Positions 42,978 to 53,761 of a stretch of DNA of 64,000 bases are shown piece after piece. Below the pieces are notes generated by a model, which was not told where the DNA came from, searched no databases, and saw only the letters and a list, made by a program, of their open reading frames with translations. The stretch's first letter is position 1. The number at the start of each line of letters is the position of its first letter. Origin of the DNA: Aricia agestis (taxonomy: Eukaryota; Arthropoda; Insecta; Lepidoptera; Lycaenidae); the NCBI RefSeq assembly GCF_905147365.1, contig NC_056423.1, positions 9,466,501-9,530,500 on the forward strand. Direction: 5' to 3'. The translations under genes and the position numbers were made by a program.

Positions 42978-43140
42978 ATGGAATACCGCGAAATCGTAGT
43001 GTTGTTATTGTTTATTTTTTTCGTCAACTTCGAAGTTAAAGCCTATGAGCTACCCGTACAGCTGATCGGTTTTCCTGTGATAACTGCTTCAGTGCGTGCC
43101 ATGAATTTCCTGAGGAGCCTAGTATATTCGCTAAATCCAG
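42978..43140 (+). CDS. Secreted protein gene, first exon 3
   Basis: The ATG is in TTCAAAAATGGAA, and the donor is CCAG|GTAACT. It codes the signal peptide (I-V-V-L-L-L-F-I-F-F-V) and Y-E-L-P-V-Q-L-I-G-F-P-V-I-T-A-S-V-R, ending N-P. Paralogy with 38068 supports that the exon is real. Confidence 0.82.
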
Positions 43141-46100
43141 GTAACTTAGTTTATGCTACCGTTAAGTTTGGTTTGTATTTGGATATTTATCATTATTGTT
43201 ATGGTTTTTGTTTATGATAATAATAGTAAAAAGGCCCATTCACGGCAGGACTGCACTACAGTCCTGCAGTGAATTAGCCTCACTGATTGGTTCACACTCG
43301 TTGTTTCCAGCCGGCCACACCTTTTTAATCGAGAGAGAACGCAAATAAACAAACAACATTTAATTGTGTGCGCTACTTTTTTACATTTTTGTAGCTACCG
43401 GTGTCTTATTGAAATTAATTTCTTGTATAAAACTATAAAAGTATATTTTGCGTTTAGCCTCATAAAATATTAGTGCTGACCGAACTATGACACATTTTCT
43501 TAAAATATAAAATGTACATATGCTGGTAAAGGAAGGACACAGGCTACTCTTGTCGCTGCAAAAATATCCTCCTATATTTTTTATTGGTCGTGCTGTCGTG
43601 AACTTCACATAAAATACAATTTAAAGTCCTCAAAGTTCGTTTTACTTTGTTAAAGTTATGAAGTTAATTTCGAACATGTGACAGCTGCCGATGTACTTTC
43701 TTTGCGGTTGCTTTAATAACTGTGTTTTAATACTGTGTACATATTTAATTTAAAGTATTACAATTAAAACAATAAAAAGAGTACACCAAGAATAAGATAG
43801 AATCCAAACGGGTGGACCGATTTTGATCTAGCTTTTATGTTTGAAAGCTGACATGATCGAGAGTTTTAATCATCGTCAGCCCACTCAGTGCCGAAAAATT
43901 AAGGTTTATCTATTTTATCAAAGGTTGCAAGTGAGCAACTTCGAGTGATTTGATCAGACAATATTTTGCATTTGATTTGGACTGACACTTATTGGCATAT
44001 TTTTTTATTTATTTATTTATTATCATAAAAATACATCATTCTTTATTTGTATGGGAAGTTGCAGTTTCTTCTTAATTTTAACATTACATGTCATGATGAT
44101 GATGATGATAATAATAATAAAATTATTTATTTGCACATTAAAACATAGCTCAATACAAATATTATAAAAATAATGGATAAATTGCGCAAATTGGCGGTCT
44201 TACCGCTACTAGCGGTTTCTTCCAGACAACCAACAGAAATGAAAATATGACATACGATAGGAACAATACAACACTTAAAACTAAAAATAACCTTAAAGTA
44301 AGATGATGATACGGGCAAAAGTAATATTCTTATATAAACAGTTACTACATTATTATTACAATATGTTTCCAGTTACGATGTTAATAATAACAAAATATTA
44401 ATAAAATATACGAAAACCCCTGTCAGGTAAATTGAAACGTTGAGCTCATTTCAAATAATATCATGTTGGTTTCTCTCTCGCAAAATTGTAATAACTTATT
44501 TTGCAATTTTGTTTTATAAAGTTACAACTGATTTTAACCGATTACTAAGCTTTGCAGTGAATATTTTTGTTTTTTAATAATCATCATCATTCGTACTTAG
44601 CGTTTATCTGAATAACTAATATCTATTTTTTTTCTAATATCTATAGACGCTTCACACCACGTCAGTCTGGCCCCGTGGTAAGTACTTGAAGGACTTGAGT
44701 TACAGGTACCAGACAACGGAAATACTTATATTTATTACTTTTATACTATACATATATTTAAGATTTTTATTATATGATACAGAATATATTTAATACACAT
44801 CCAAAACCCAGGAACATTGAAAACTTTTTGTTCCGCCGGCGGGATTCAAACCCGCGACCCCCAGCTTGAGCTACCAACAGCCCATCAACTGAGCCATAGA
44901 GGTCGTCAAACTGTAACTATATTATCATGTCTCTTGACTGTCAGAATTCTTTTGGTAGAGTCAAGATAGGGTAAAGAGATTTTGGGATCAATTTTGGATC
45001 TTTATCGAAGACCTCTGTGGCTCAGTTGGTGGGCTGTTGGTAGCTCAAGCCGGGGGTCGCGGGTTTGAATCCCGCCGAGGGAACAGAAAAGTTTTTAAAG
45101 TTCCTGGGTCATGAATGTGTATTAAATATGTGTATCATATAATAAAAGTCTTAAATATATTATGTATAGTATAAAAGTATTAAATATATTTCCGTTGTCT
45201 GGTACCTGTAACACAAGTCCTTCAGGTACTTAGCACGGGGCCAGACTGACGTGGTGTGAAGCGTCCATAGATATTACATATTATATTTTCTAGCGCCATG
45301 GCCCATTAGTTTTAAATGTTTTAAAATTATAAAAAAATCATTGTGAATACCGGAGGATTATAGCCAAAAAGTTATGCCATCATCGTAGGGGCATAGTAAA
45401 CAGAACTAACGAGAAGGCCGACAGAAGAGATCTCGTCGATCTCTACATTTGACGGTATGTCCGGCCGGCGCGCGCCGTGTAAGCCATATATGCTACGGTC
45501 TACCGGAGGGGTCCACCTGTGCAGGTATGCCTGCGCAGGTAGACCGTAATGTGGGAATAGATTTTGCGCCGGTCGCCTGCGCAGGTCCAAAAACTGCACA
45601 GGTCTATTCCCACACACATTCCGGTCTACTGAGGCAGACCGACTTCTCCGGTAGACCGTAGCGTGTATGGCAAATAACAGGCATGCGTTACTCAGCATTG
45701 TGAAACATGTCAAAAGTGGCACTCGCGCCTAACTCGCGTAGATTCGCCCGTTTCTTTGAAGTCGAGGTACTCCTTAGTTATGTCTACTCTGTAACAGGTG
45801 CGGTACAACTTTAGTCGAGATCCATCCAGCTGACGCAACCCGACCAAATTCCGTATCTGCCATCAGCCTGAACGAATATTTCTTTGCCTTCATTTTCTTT
45901 TTTTTTATTCCAGCGACGTACCGATCACGCACACGTCGCGACGCGGACCCGTTCGACGTGCAAGACGTCGAGAAGTACATCGTGGGTGAATACGGAGAGA
46001 GGGCGTGCGTGTTTGAACGCGTGTGCGCGCGGTACGCCACCGGTGCGCTGTTGTCGCCGCCGGCGCAGATCGACTTCAAGGAGGTTTTTAGGTACGTTTG

Positions 46101-49100
46101 TCACATGACGAAAGAATTTTCTATCTACCTACTGTGAGGATGGGCCCTGACACATTTCACCTCTCAGGCTGATAGGTGAAATGAAACACTCGACGACCTG
46201 GTTAAGACTACTTTTATGGTCGTGTAATTCACTTAAGTAAGTGATAATTCTATACTACACTACACAAGTATATTTTTTGTCCTGAAGGCAGGTCATTGTA
46301 ATGCTGACGTCACTACGACCCTTGAGGATCTATTATGATTTATGACTAACATATTACATAAGTAGATAGAAAATACTTTATTCAATCAAACTAACAAAAT
46401 AGAAACGGCAAAAGAAGCTGAACATGGTACAAATAGGTGGTCAAAATGCCAAGAGTCATATTCCGGTAGTTGAGAGACAAAGAATTTTTGCACGAATTTT
46501 GAGTGAGTGTTGTCACATCTGACAAAATAGGAAAAAAAATAGATATGTATTCCTTTGAAAATGTTGGCTTTGACTGACATAAAACTGAAGAGAATTGAGT
46601 GACCGTCAGTCCATCAGTCAAACATAATTCATGATTGACGGAATTGACTGTCGCTTGCATGATCGTGTAATAGATGCCTATGATTTGTATGGGCAAGCGC
46701 CCCAGAGCGCGATGATTTATTCCACACAAAAGTTAAAAAAGAAGTCGCTCTTTCAGCGCTACTCTTTCACAAGGAACTCCATACAGAGGACTTTTAAACA
46801 CCCTAAAGGATTATCACATGTTTTGTTTCAACTTGTATAAAGGTGGGAAAATGCCTGATAGTTTTGGGAATCCATGGATATTTTGTCCATCTTTTGCAGG
46901 GTTAAATAAGCCAGGATTTATTGGGCCGTCTTATAAGGTACACTTACACATATCTGGCTTAAAGTTAACTCTACGTGTATGTTGAAATGATAAGAGATAG
47001 CATAATATTTAACCCAGTATCAACTTTAACCCCTCTGCGCAAGGCTTAAGCATGTAAAAACAATGTCCAATGTAATACTTAGGTTCAAATCTGAACAATG
47101 TTATTAGGAATCCTTGGCCTGCGCACCAACCTGTGACATCGTTTACAATATGACATTGGAGTGCCTATTAACTCTAGACCTTCTAATGTTGCCTAAACTT
47201 CCTAGGAGTTAGGACATAATTGAATATTCATAGACTTAAATTTTAAAAAATTAGAGCTAGAGAATAAACGTATATAGATAGAGTAATTCTTAAAAAACAA
47301 AGTGAGGCCGGTTTCTCAATAATGTGTGAGTGATCAAATTAATTGCCCTGTAAACGATCAAATTTAAGACAGGTAATGTGAAGTAGCGTAGTTTGAGGCA
47401 CGACTGTGTGTGTGTGTGTGTAAGCATGTGAATACGCGCCTAAGTGCGTCACAAAGTCGGTGCTCTAATTTGAATTTCATTAAAATGCTTTTATTTTTTA
47501 TTTTAGACATAAAACAGACGAGAACAACACATCATGGGAAGTATTGTATATTTATTTACCCATAGGGGTAAAGTCTATACAGACTACTAGATGACACCCG
47601 CAACCTTGTTTCGTCAAAATGCATTTATCGCGCGGGAACTGTACATTTTTCCGGGATAAAAAGTATCCTACGTCCTTTCCCGAAACTCAAAGTATGTCCA
47701 TACCCAGCAAAATCGGTTCAGCGGTTTGGGCGTGAAGAGGTAACAGACATACGCACTTTGGATTTGTAGGCTACTTTTTATCAAGTCAACATGTACGTTT
47801 TCCGCGGGATTTTGCACAAAGTGACAGTATTGTATAACTTCGATCGGTAGGCTGTACGCAATGAAAGGGAAATACGCTCCCTTGGTACGTTCACCTTATA
47901 TTGAGGTCGATTTGTGAACTAGATACTTTAAATCAGACGTTCTTGTTTATTGAGGTGTAAAAAACTACAGATATTAGGTGTACGCATATCTAATATCTAC
48001 TTCTACTTATTTAATAAAGACGTTTAGTTGTTTATTTAAAAGTTTTTGCGTTTATACTGTTTGGGAATAATAATATTATCAAAATATACTATGATACTTA
48101 GATTATTATTTATTAACTGATTTCTTAATAGGATATTACTGCAATGTGTGACGGTAGAGGCAGCACCGGCTTAGACAGTAAAAAAGTCTCGTTCGACGTT
48201 TGACAACGTTTCTGTCTGATATAACGTGTGCAACCGGCGCGATCCGAAGGGGGGGGGGGGGGGGGGGGGGGGCACAGGAGATATGACCCCCCCCCCAAAT
48301 CTAAGGTCCAGTTGAAAAATCTCAAAACCTTGCCAAATAATACAAGGAAATTTCTATATATCCCCTAACCACCACTATGCCCGACCTTAGACAGCTGTCA
48401 ACCCAGAACCGTCCGAGGGCGTAGATAAAAACAAAATATTATATTAGTGTAGTGACTAGTGAGTGGCCCCCCCCCCCCCCCTAAATTTCAGGCTGCGACC
48501 GCGCCTGTGTACAACAGTACGGAGTTTGGTCGGAACTGGGATTATTTATTGTATCTGCTAGCAACGCCCTCTGCTCCAACCTTTGCGTTATAATATTATT
48601 CTCTATTGTAATTTAACATGAACATATTGAAACGTGGTAGAGCCAAGCTTCGGCACGAATGGGCTGGCTCGACCGGAGAAATACCACGGGCTCACAGAAA
48701 ACCGGCGTGAAACATGCGACGTGAGTGAGTTTACCGGAGGCCCAATCCCCTACCCTAATCCCTTCCCTACCCTTCCCTATTCCTTTTCTTACCCTCACCT
48801 TACACCTATTCCCTCTTAAAAGGCCGGCAACACACCTGCAGCTCTTCTGATGTTGCGAGTGTCCATGGGCGACGGAAGTTGCTTTCCATCAAGTGACCCG
48901 TTTGCTCGTTTGCATCTTTATTTCATAAAAAAATGTAGGCGAAATATAAGCCATACCTACTAAAACCCTAATACCAAAAGTATGGCGAAGCGTTACATAA
49001 CTATCTCAATGACTCTTCAAAACGCAACCTTGACCGGCCCAAAACGGTTACGCAACCCAAGGCCGCACCAACTGGGTCGCTCGTAACCAGCGCTTGCAAC

Positions 49101-50337
49101 ACTGGTTGCTGGTTTCTGGTCATTACGGTTGCGCATATGGGTTTCAGAATAAATATCATCTAGTGTATGAAAGTCTCGTGTTATTGGTAAATAGAAATTG
49201 GTGGACGGATTCTGATGAAATTTTGTGTGTGTGTGTCCATGAAGTTTTTATACCCAAAGTAACGTTTATGGCAAGCGTCCTTGAATACAGAGACAAATTT
49301 TGCACGCATGCGATCTGATACTTGATATACACACTATAGTGTATATTGTATTAAGTACTGTTGTTACAATCTCAAGGTATCTGAAATCCTGTTCATTTTA
49401 TGTATGTGTGCACAGAGTAACAACATAGTAAAAGGAGAGGAAGTAAGTTATCTTCATACAAAGGCACCGCGCGCGGCTTGTATGTGTGCGCCATAGTATC
49501 AATGCGTCGCCACACGGCACACAACAAAATCTTGACGAGTTTTAGAGGCTGGTTCACGCCGAGATTTTGTTGTGTGCCGTGTGGCGACGCATTGATACTA
49601 TGGCGCACACATACAAGCCGCGCGCGGTGCCTTCGTATAAAGATAACTTACTTCCCCTCCTTTTACTATGGTAACAAACTTCAACCACATTAATCGTGGT
49701 GATAGCCGAGATTTTTCTATTACGAAACAACATAAACACTTTCTTTGTATATTGTGGTCGATTATCTACTGTGGTTTCTAGGGTTCAAAACCGCTATTGC
49801 TAGTCTTCTAAAATTTTTAACAGATTGTGTATTTTTGTTGCCGCTATAACAACAAATCGAATCAAACCCACGACCTCCGAGTCAAGAGCCACGCTCTAAA
49901 CCACTGGAGCACGTAGGCGTTAAGTACGTTAGTGGTGTAGTAACAGTTGGCTGAGGTTTCAATTCCGTATTTGCTATTATCTAGATCAAGGAAGATACAA
50001 GCAGTTGCATAAGATCGAAGTTCCTAGTCAACAGTTCTAGAATTTGTTGGAACCTTGAAAGATAGGAATTATTCTACTAGATGTTGTTCTGAGATAACTA
50101 TAGAGTTGAAGAAAAAGATAGGATAGTTGTCTAGTATTTTAGGTCCGTAATATTTGTGACCCCGTATTTTTTTTTCTTAATTAGTCTTTTTCTTCTTCCA
50201 GCCAGTACAAGCGGTCGCCCGACCAGGCCAAGGAACTGTACCTTTTGAGCGTATTCCTCGGAGACATCGTGGGCTCCCCCCAGCTCTGCCATCAGCTGGG
50301 CAAGAGGAGGGGATGTAATGAAGCGTTGCTGAATTAA
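42978..50337 (+). CDS. Small secreted four-cysteine protein, three-exon model
   Basis: Exons 42978-43140, 45914-46091 and 50202-50337 join in phase (1, 2) into 158 residues. Residues 1-22 are a signal peptide, probably cut after A22. Residues 23-54 are a conserved E-L-P-V-Q-L-(I/V)-G-F-P segment. Residues 60-63 are R-T-R-R, a furin-type site. Four cysteines (86, 92, 143, 152) lie in the C-terminal part, in the patterns V-E-K-Y-I-V-G-E-Y-G-E-R-A-C-V-F-E-R-V-C and C-x8-C. This loosely resembles the insect DM4/12 domain (iE-x-y...G...C-llr-iC and two late cysteines), a secreted family without an established biochemical role; the match is from memory and weak. Upstream exons at 34845 and 38068 could provide alternative N-termini. 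Confidence 0.75.
44105..44230 (-). mobile_element. LINE 3'-end fragment
   Basis: The reverse complement reads GGTTGTCTGGAAGAAACCGC, TAGTAGCGGTAAGACCGCCA and ends in TTATTATTATTATCATC. This 3' UTR pattern (GGTTGnCTGGAAGA...GCGATAAGACCGCC) is common in lepidopteran LINEs. Confidence 0.65.
44637..44905 (-). mobile_element. tRNA-derived SINE, family A (left of an inverted pair)
   Basis: On the minus strand the head has TGGCTCAGTTGATGGGCTGT and GCGGGTTTGAATCCCGCC. The body matches the other copies and ends GTGAAGCGTCTATAGATATT. Confidence 0.85.
45008..45284 (+). mobile_element. tRNA-derived SINE, family A (right of an inverted pair)
   Basis: It starts GACCTCTGTGGCTCAGTTGG and has GGGTTTGAATCCCGCCGAGG. 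It ends GGTGTGAAGCGTCCATAGAT. It lies head to head with the previous copy, with about 100 bp between them. Confidence 0.87.
45484..45670. mobile_element. Palindromic MITE with GGTCTACCGG subrepeats
   Basis: GCCATATATGCTACGGTCTA and CCGGAG pair with CTCCGGTAGACCGTAGCGTG and TATGGC. Inside, AATGTGGGAATAGATT pairs with GGTCTATTCCCACACACATT, and CCTGCGCAGGT occurs twice. It is about 240 bp upstream of coding exon 2. Confidence 0.75.
45914..46091 (+). CDS. Secreted protein gene, exon 2
   Basis: The acceptor is TTTTTTTTATTCCAG and the donor TTTTTAG|GTACGT. It codes A-T-Y-R-S-R-T-R-R-D-A-D-P-F, the first cysteine pair in G-E-R-A-C-V-F-E-R-V-C, and P-A-Q-I-D-F-K-E-V-F. High GC at third codon positions contrasts with the flanks, which supports coding. 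Confidence 0.85.
46092..47586. other. Intron 2, first part
   Basis: A partial family P foldback element lies at 46676-46838 (GTATGGGCAAGCGCCCCAGA, CTCTTTCAGCGCTACTCTTT). A short GT repeat is at 47406-47421. No exon was seen. Confidence 0.5.
47587..47775 (+). mobile_element. T1 tail repeat
   Basis: TAGATGACACCCGCAACCTT, GCGCGGGAACTGTACATTTT and AAATCGGTTCAGCGGTTTGG are present. It is truncated after CAGACATACGCACTTTG. Confidence 0.7.
48130..48610 (+). mobile_element. Repeat family G interrupted by homopolymer-rich sequence
   Basis: The left part is GATATTACTGCAATGTGTGA to GTTTGACAACGTTTCTGTCT. The right part is GTTTGGTCGGAACTGGGATT to GCAACGCCCTCTGCTCCAAC. Between them lie a run of 24 G (48249-48272), a run of 10 C (48287-48296) and a run of 15 C (48467-48481). 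Confidence 0.6.
48630..48935 (+). mobile_element. SINE, family S
   Basis: The head is ACGTGGTAGAGCCAAGCTTC and GCCCAATCCCCTACCCTAAT begins the pyrimidine-rich stretch. The LINE-like tail runs from TTCCCTCTTAAAAGGCCGGC to ATTTCATAAAAAAA. Confidence 0.8.
49418..49676. repeat. Long hairpin with two 113-bp arms
   Basis: Arms 49418-49530 and 49564-49676 differ at only about five positions. The loop is about 33 bp (GACGAGTTTTAGAGGCTGGT onward). The stem includes GCACCGCGCGCGGCTTGTAT and GCGACGCATTGATACTATGG. It lies in intron 2 about 530 bp before the last exon, so the pre-mRNA would carry a long stem. Confidence 0.88.
49855..49925 (-). mobile_element. SINE family B head fragment
   Basis: The reverse complement gives CCTACGTGCTCCAGTGGTTT, AGAGCGTGGCTCTTGACTCG and GTCGTGGGTTTGATTCG, i.e. 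A and B boxes only. It is not a tRNA gene, because the acceptor stem does not pair. Confidence 0.7.
50202..50337 (+). CDS. Secreted protein gene, last exon
   Basis: The acceptor is TTTTTCTTCTTCCAG. It codes Q-Y-K-R-S-P-D-Q-A-K-E-L-Y-L-L, a helix-like segment L-S-V-F-L-G-D-I-V, then P-Q-L-C-H-Q-L-G-K-R-R-G-C-N-E-A-L-L-N and TAA (50335-50337). The last two cysteines are here. Confidence 0.85.
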
Positions 50338-50460
50338 GGGACAGTATCAACGCTACTTGACTGTTTCTTGAGTACGAAGTGAAGGGTACAGGCAAAGAAC
50401 AGGAAATGTCACTTTTTTTTAACTCTATGCCTATAGTAGATTATTTCCAATCACTTAATT

Positions 50461-50466
50461 AATAAA
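50461..50466 (+). terminator. Poly(A) signal of the secreted protein gene
   Basis: AATAAA lies 124 bp after the stop codon and is followed by A-rich sequence. It is the first such hexamer downstream. Confidence 0.6.
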
Positions 50467-51232
50467 AAAGTAAACAAATGGCGCCGCTTTTTTGATGGCC
50501 GAAAACTGGGAATGTTCGTGATATACCGGTAAAGAAAACAGTTTTCCTCAAAATCTATTCATTAAGACATTACCTGTTCTTTGCCAGTTGCTACCCGTCA
50601 ATTATTTATTGTACTTGTTACTAAATTAGGATCACCATTAAAAACCGCTAACAATACTTGAGTCTTTCTTAAGTAAATTGTAAGTGTTAATAGTGATTTT
50701 GATTTTGGAATTTAGCATACAGATCACCGTTAAAAGAAATTCTCCAGTACGAATTTAACGGTGAACAAACAACATCAAAATAGCGATAATACCTTATCTT
50801 TAAATTATTATCATCCCGATTTTGATGTTGTAATTCAACATAAATTTTTGGCTTTGATATAGTTTTGATGCAGTAGTTAGGTAACAAAGACTAAAGCAAT
50901 ATTCTTGCACAAGTGAAGGACACAAATAGCGTACTTAAATACTTATATTGTAATAAGAAAATTAGTACTTGTAAAATAGCAAATGTTGAAATGTTTATAT
51001 TGAAGTCGGTCCATTTAAGTTAACTACGAATTGAAAATCTTTAGAATGATCTGTGCGATATTTAAAAGTACCTGCATGATGCCGCTAAGTTATATAAGGC
51101 GGTGTTACATGCGCGTTGCATCGCTGGCCCCATTTCAAAACAGCTCATCCAAAACCGTATGTGTAATTAAAGGTTGCATTTCGCTATGTTATGCGGCCTC
51201 TGTTTTGGCCCGCGATGGAGAAATATAGGAAA
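50467..51232. other. Unassigned intergenic sequence
   Basis: An imperfect inverted repeat (TAACGGTGAACAAACAAC and surrounding CCGTTAAAAG) was noticed at 50725-50775. No gene was seen. Confidence 0.4.
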
Positions 51233-51392
51233 TGACCTCAGCCAAGACGTTTTATTTATCGCTTCTTTATAAAATCGCCGATTAAAACGTATGGAATTGA
51301 CATAACATGAGCCGGATGTCGACTTCATCGAACGTTTGTCTATTTCATACAAAGCGATAATGAAAGCGTCTAGGCGAAAGGGCCTGGGTAAC
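51233..51392. mobile_element. Palindromic MITE related to the 54020 family
   Basis: CCAAGACGTTTTATTTATCG at the left and CGATAATGAAAGCGTCTAGG at the right are inverted relatives. CGCCGATTAAAACGTATGGA is inside. Confidence 0.6.
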
Positions 51393-51404
51393 TACTTATA
51401 CAAG

Positions 51405-51985
51405 TTAATTTGATTGCGCCTCAGAGACGAATATTATTATTTTATTGTAATTTAATGAAAAGTTTGAGAAAATATAATGTATTAGGGCTTATGTCAAAAT
51501 CTTCATTAAGAGGGCGATTAACCCCAAAAATCAAACATCGTCCTCCTCTCTTCACACTCACGCCCGTCTTTCATATGCCAGGTGAAAAAGAACGACGCGG
51601 GATCATCGCCAAATTAGTTTTTTTTCAATAACTCGATAAATATACAAAATTTAAAAAATCCGCTAGGTAATCTATTCTATCTCTTAATGATAGAATTTTA
51701 TACAATGTGTTAAAATAGTAACTTAGTTCAATGCACGGTTATGGCAATAAATGAAAAATTCGTGAAAATTTGATGTATCTTTGTGATTTTTTTCTATCGA
51801 GAAAATTTTAAGATATCGTGTTTTTGCTCAGATCGAATTCTCGGAAATATAATGTAGTATCTAATTTTAGAAAATGAAACAATTCGGGGCTTATTTTTAA
51901 GTATAAACATGAATTATAAAATCGATACTTTAGGGTTAGTCGCCCCCTTGAATTACAGTCAAGAAATTATAATAACCGTCTCTGA
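51405..51985. mobile_element. Non-coding element, CGCCTCAGAGACG ends
   Basis: GCGCCTCAGAGACGAATATT at the left and ATAACCGTCTCTGAGTGAGG at the right are inverted ends. Subterminal AGAGGGCGATTAACCCC pairs with TTAGGGTTAGTCGCCCCCT. Fragments occur near 1820-1870 and 4003-4090. Confidence 0.6.
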
Positions 51986-53324
51986 GTGAGGCAGACTTAT
52001 AAGTTTCTCGAAATACCTTTATTCAATGGATTAATATAATTTATGATAATTACTATTCGACTGAATCTCACCTTAAAATAACTTTAACCTCAACATATCT
52101 TTTTATTTCGAAGTATGCATGATTTCATGTAATTTAAAGAAATATGTTATCGGCAATTGAAGACGTGAGTGGATAAAGTGCATAATTAACATTTTATAAC
52201 ATAAGGGCAAACTATTTCTTCTATATTTTTCAGCAGTCAACCAAGTTTTGTTGATTACAGAACGGAACGGTACCCTAACGAGCTGATTTTTTGTATATTA
52301 ATAGATAGATTAGTCATATGATATTTTAAGAGTGATGTTGTCCTACAAATAAAGCAGTCCATATTTTAGGACCAGCAATTCAAAGTATGAAATCAAATTC
52401 TAACTCTGTTAGCTACCACTTTCGATATTTTTCGCAAATAAAAATGTTGTTCGTCTTATCAAAATGAAGCTATTCACAAAAAATTTGCTTGCTAGTACTA
52501 TTATATCTGTATTTAAGTGCATAAAATTATTATTTTTAATTATTTAAAAAAAAACCGCTCCTCAGTTTTAAATACAAAAAAATATTCAAATTATCAGTTA
52601 CCCACTTTATCCACTTACGTATTCAGTTGTAAAATGTACTTACAATTCAACTATTGTTTATTGTAAATAAGACATTGAAAACGTTTATTACAAAAATATG
52701 TTAATTTAAGTTTCTTAAATATGCTGAATATTTTAATGTTGCAGAGAAATTACACAACACATATTTTAAATCATAAATTATGCATACTTAAGTAATACTA
52801 TTAATAAGTTTGATTAAGTTCTTATATTTATATCTTATTATTATTTTTGTGGGAAAAACCTCGATTATTATTATTATAGATCATTGGTTAAAATAATAAT
52901 TCTTTGGATGTAATATATTTTTTTTAATATTATTTTAATGTTGATTTTAAATATTAATGAAATACCACGTCAATGAATGTGATTAAATTATTAATTTTAA
53001 GATATTTTAGGTTTGTTACAAAAATATATTTACTTAGTTAAGTTTAAAATATGAGATGGCAAGTCTAAAGTTTGCCATTTTTTATCAATTTCAAACAATT
53101 TCGATGTCTTTTGATTCATATTATGTTTTAATAATAATTATTAAAATATGTATATTAAATAGAAAATATTGTAGTAATATTTTAGATTTAAGTATAATAA
53201 TAGATACAATTTTATCTTACTACTAAAAATAATAGCAACAATAGTTTGGTGATTTCTGATTAGATAGGAATTAAACAAAATAAAAACAGCTAAACTGTAT
53301 ATTTCAGCCCTAAGAAACGTCTAT
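51986..53324. other. Very AT-rich intergenic stretch
   Basis: No ORF, repeat family or structure could be supported, apart from TGTTGTTCGTCTTATCAAAA at 52444, shared with 26205. Confidence 0.5.
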
Positions 53325-53499
53325 CGTTACTAATATTATAAACCGGATGGCGAGTCTGTCTATTTGTCCTCTTTGCGCTAAAGCGGCTGAACCTATTTAG
53401 ATGCAAATCGGTGTGAAGATACTTTGGATACGGGAAAGGACATAGAATAGCTGTTATTGTTGCGGAAAAATTTACGGTTTCCGAGTTGTGGGCGTCATC
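53325..53499 (-). mobile_element. T1 tail repeat, abutting a family P element
   Basis: ACTAATATTATAAACCGGAT at the left and CCGAGTTGTGGGCGTCATCT at the right are the reversed T1 ends. The family P element begins immediately after. Confidence 0.65.
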
Positions 53500-53501
53500 T
53501 A

Positions 53502-53761
53502 CAGGCTGTTGCAAAAATAAGTGATAATACTATAGGGTGTGTATGTGTTCCTTGTAGAGAGTTCACTGTGAAAGTAGCAGCGCTGAAAGACCAAAATTTT
53601 TTTCACTTTTGTATGGGAAAACTCGTGACGCTGCACTGGAGCGTTTGCCCATACAAAAGTGAAAAAAAAGGTCTTTCAGCGCTACTACTTTCACAGTGAG
53701 CTCTCTACAAGGAACTCATACACAGCCTATAAGTATTATCACTTAGTTCTGTTACATCCTG
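53502..53761. mobile_element. TA-flanked foldback element (family P, copy 6)
   Basis: CAGGCTGTTGCAAAAATAAG and TCTGTTACATCCTG are the ends. The left flank is TA and the right is TTA. The inverted halves are clear. Confidence 0.82.

Larger units (their letters stand above)
43141..45913. other. Intron 1 of the secreted protein gene
   Basis: Contents: a short GGCAGGACTGCACTACAGTC-type inverted repeat at 43238-43290; a LINE 3' end at 44105-44230 (minus; GCGGTCTTACCGCTACTAGC and AATAATAATAAAATTATTTA); the inverted SINE pair 44637-45284; and a palindromic MITE at 45484-45670. The remainder is AT-rich and unassigned. Confidence 0.6.
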
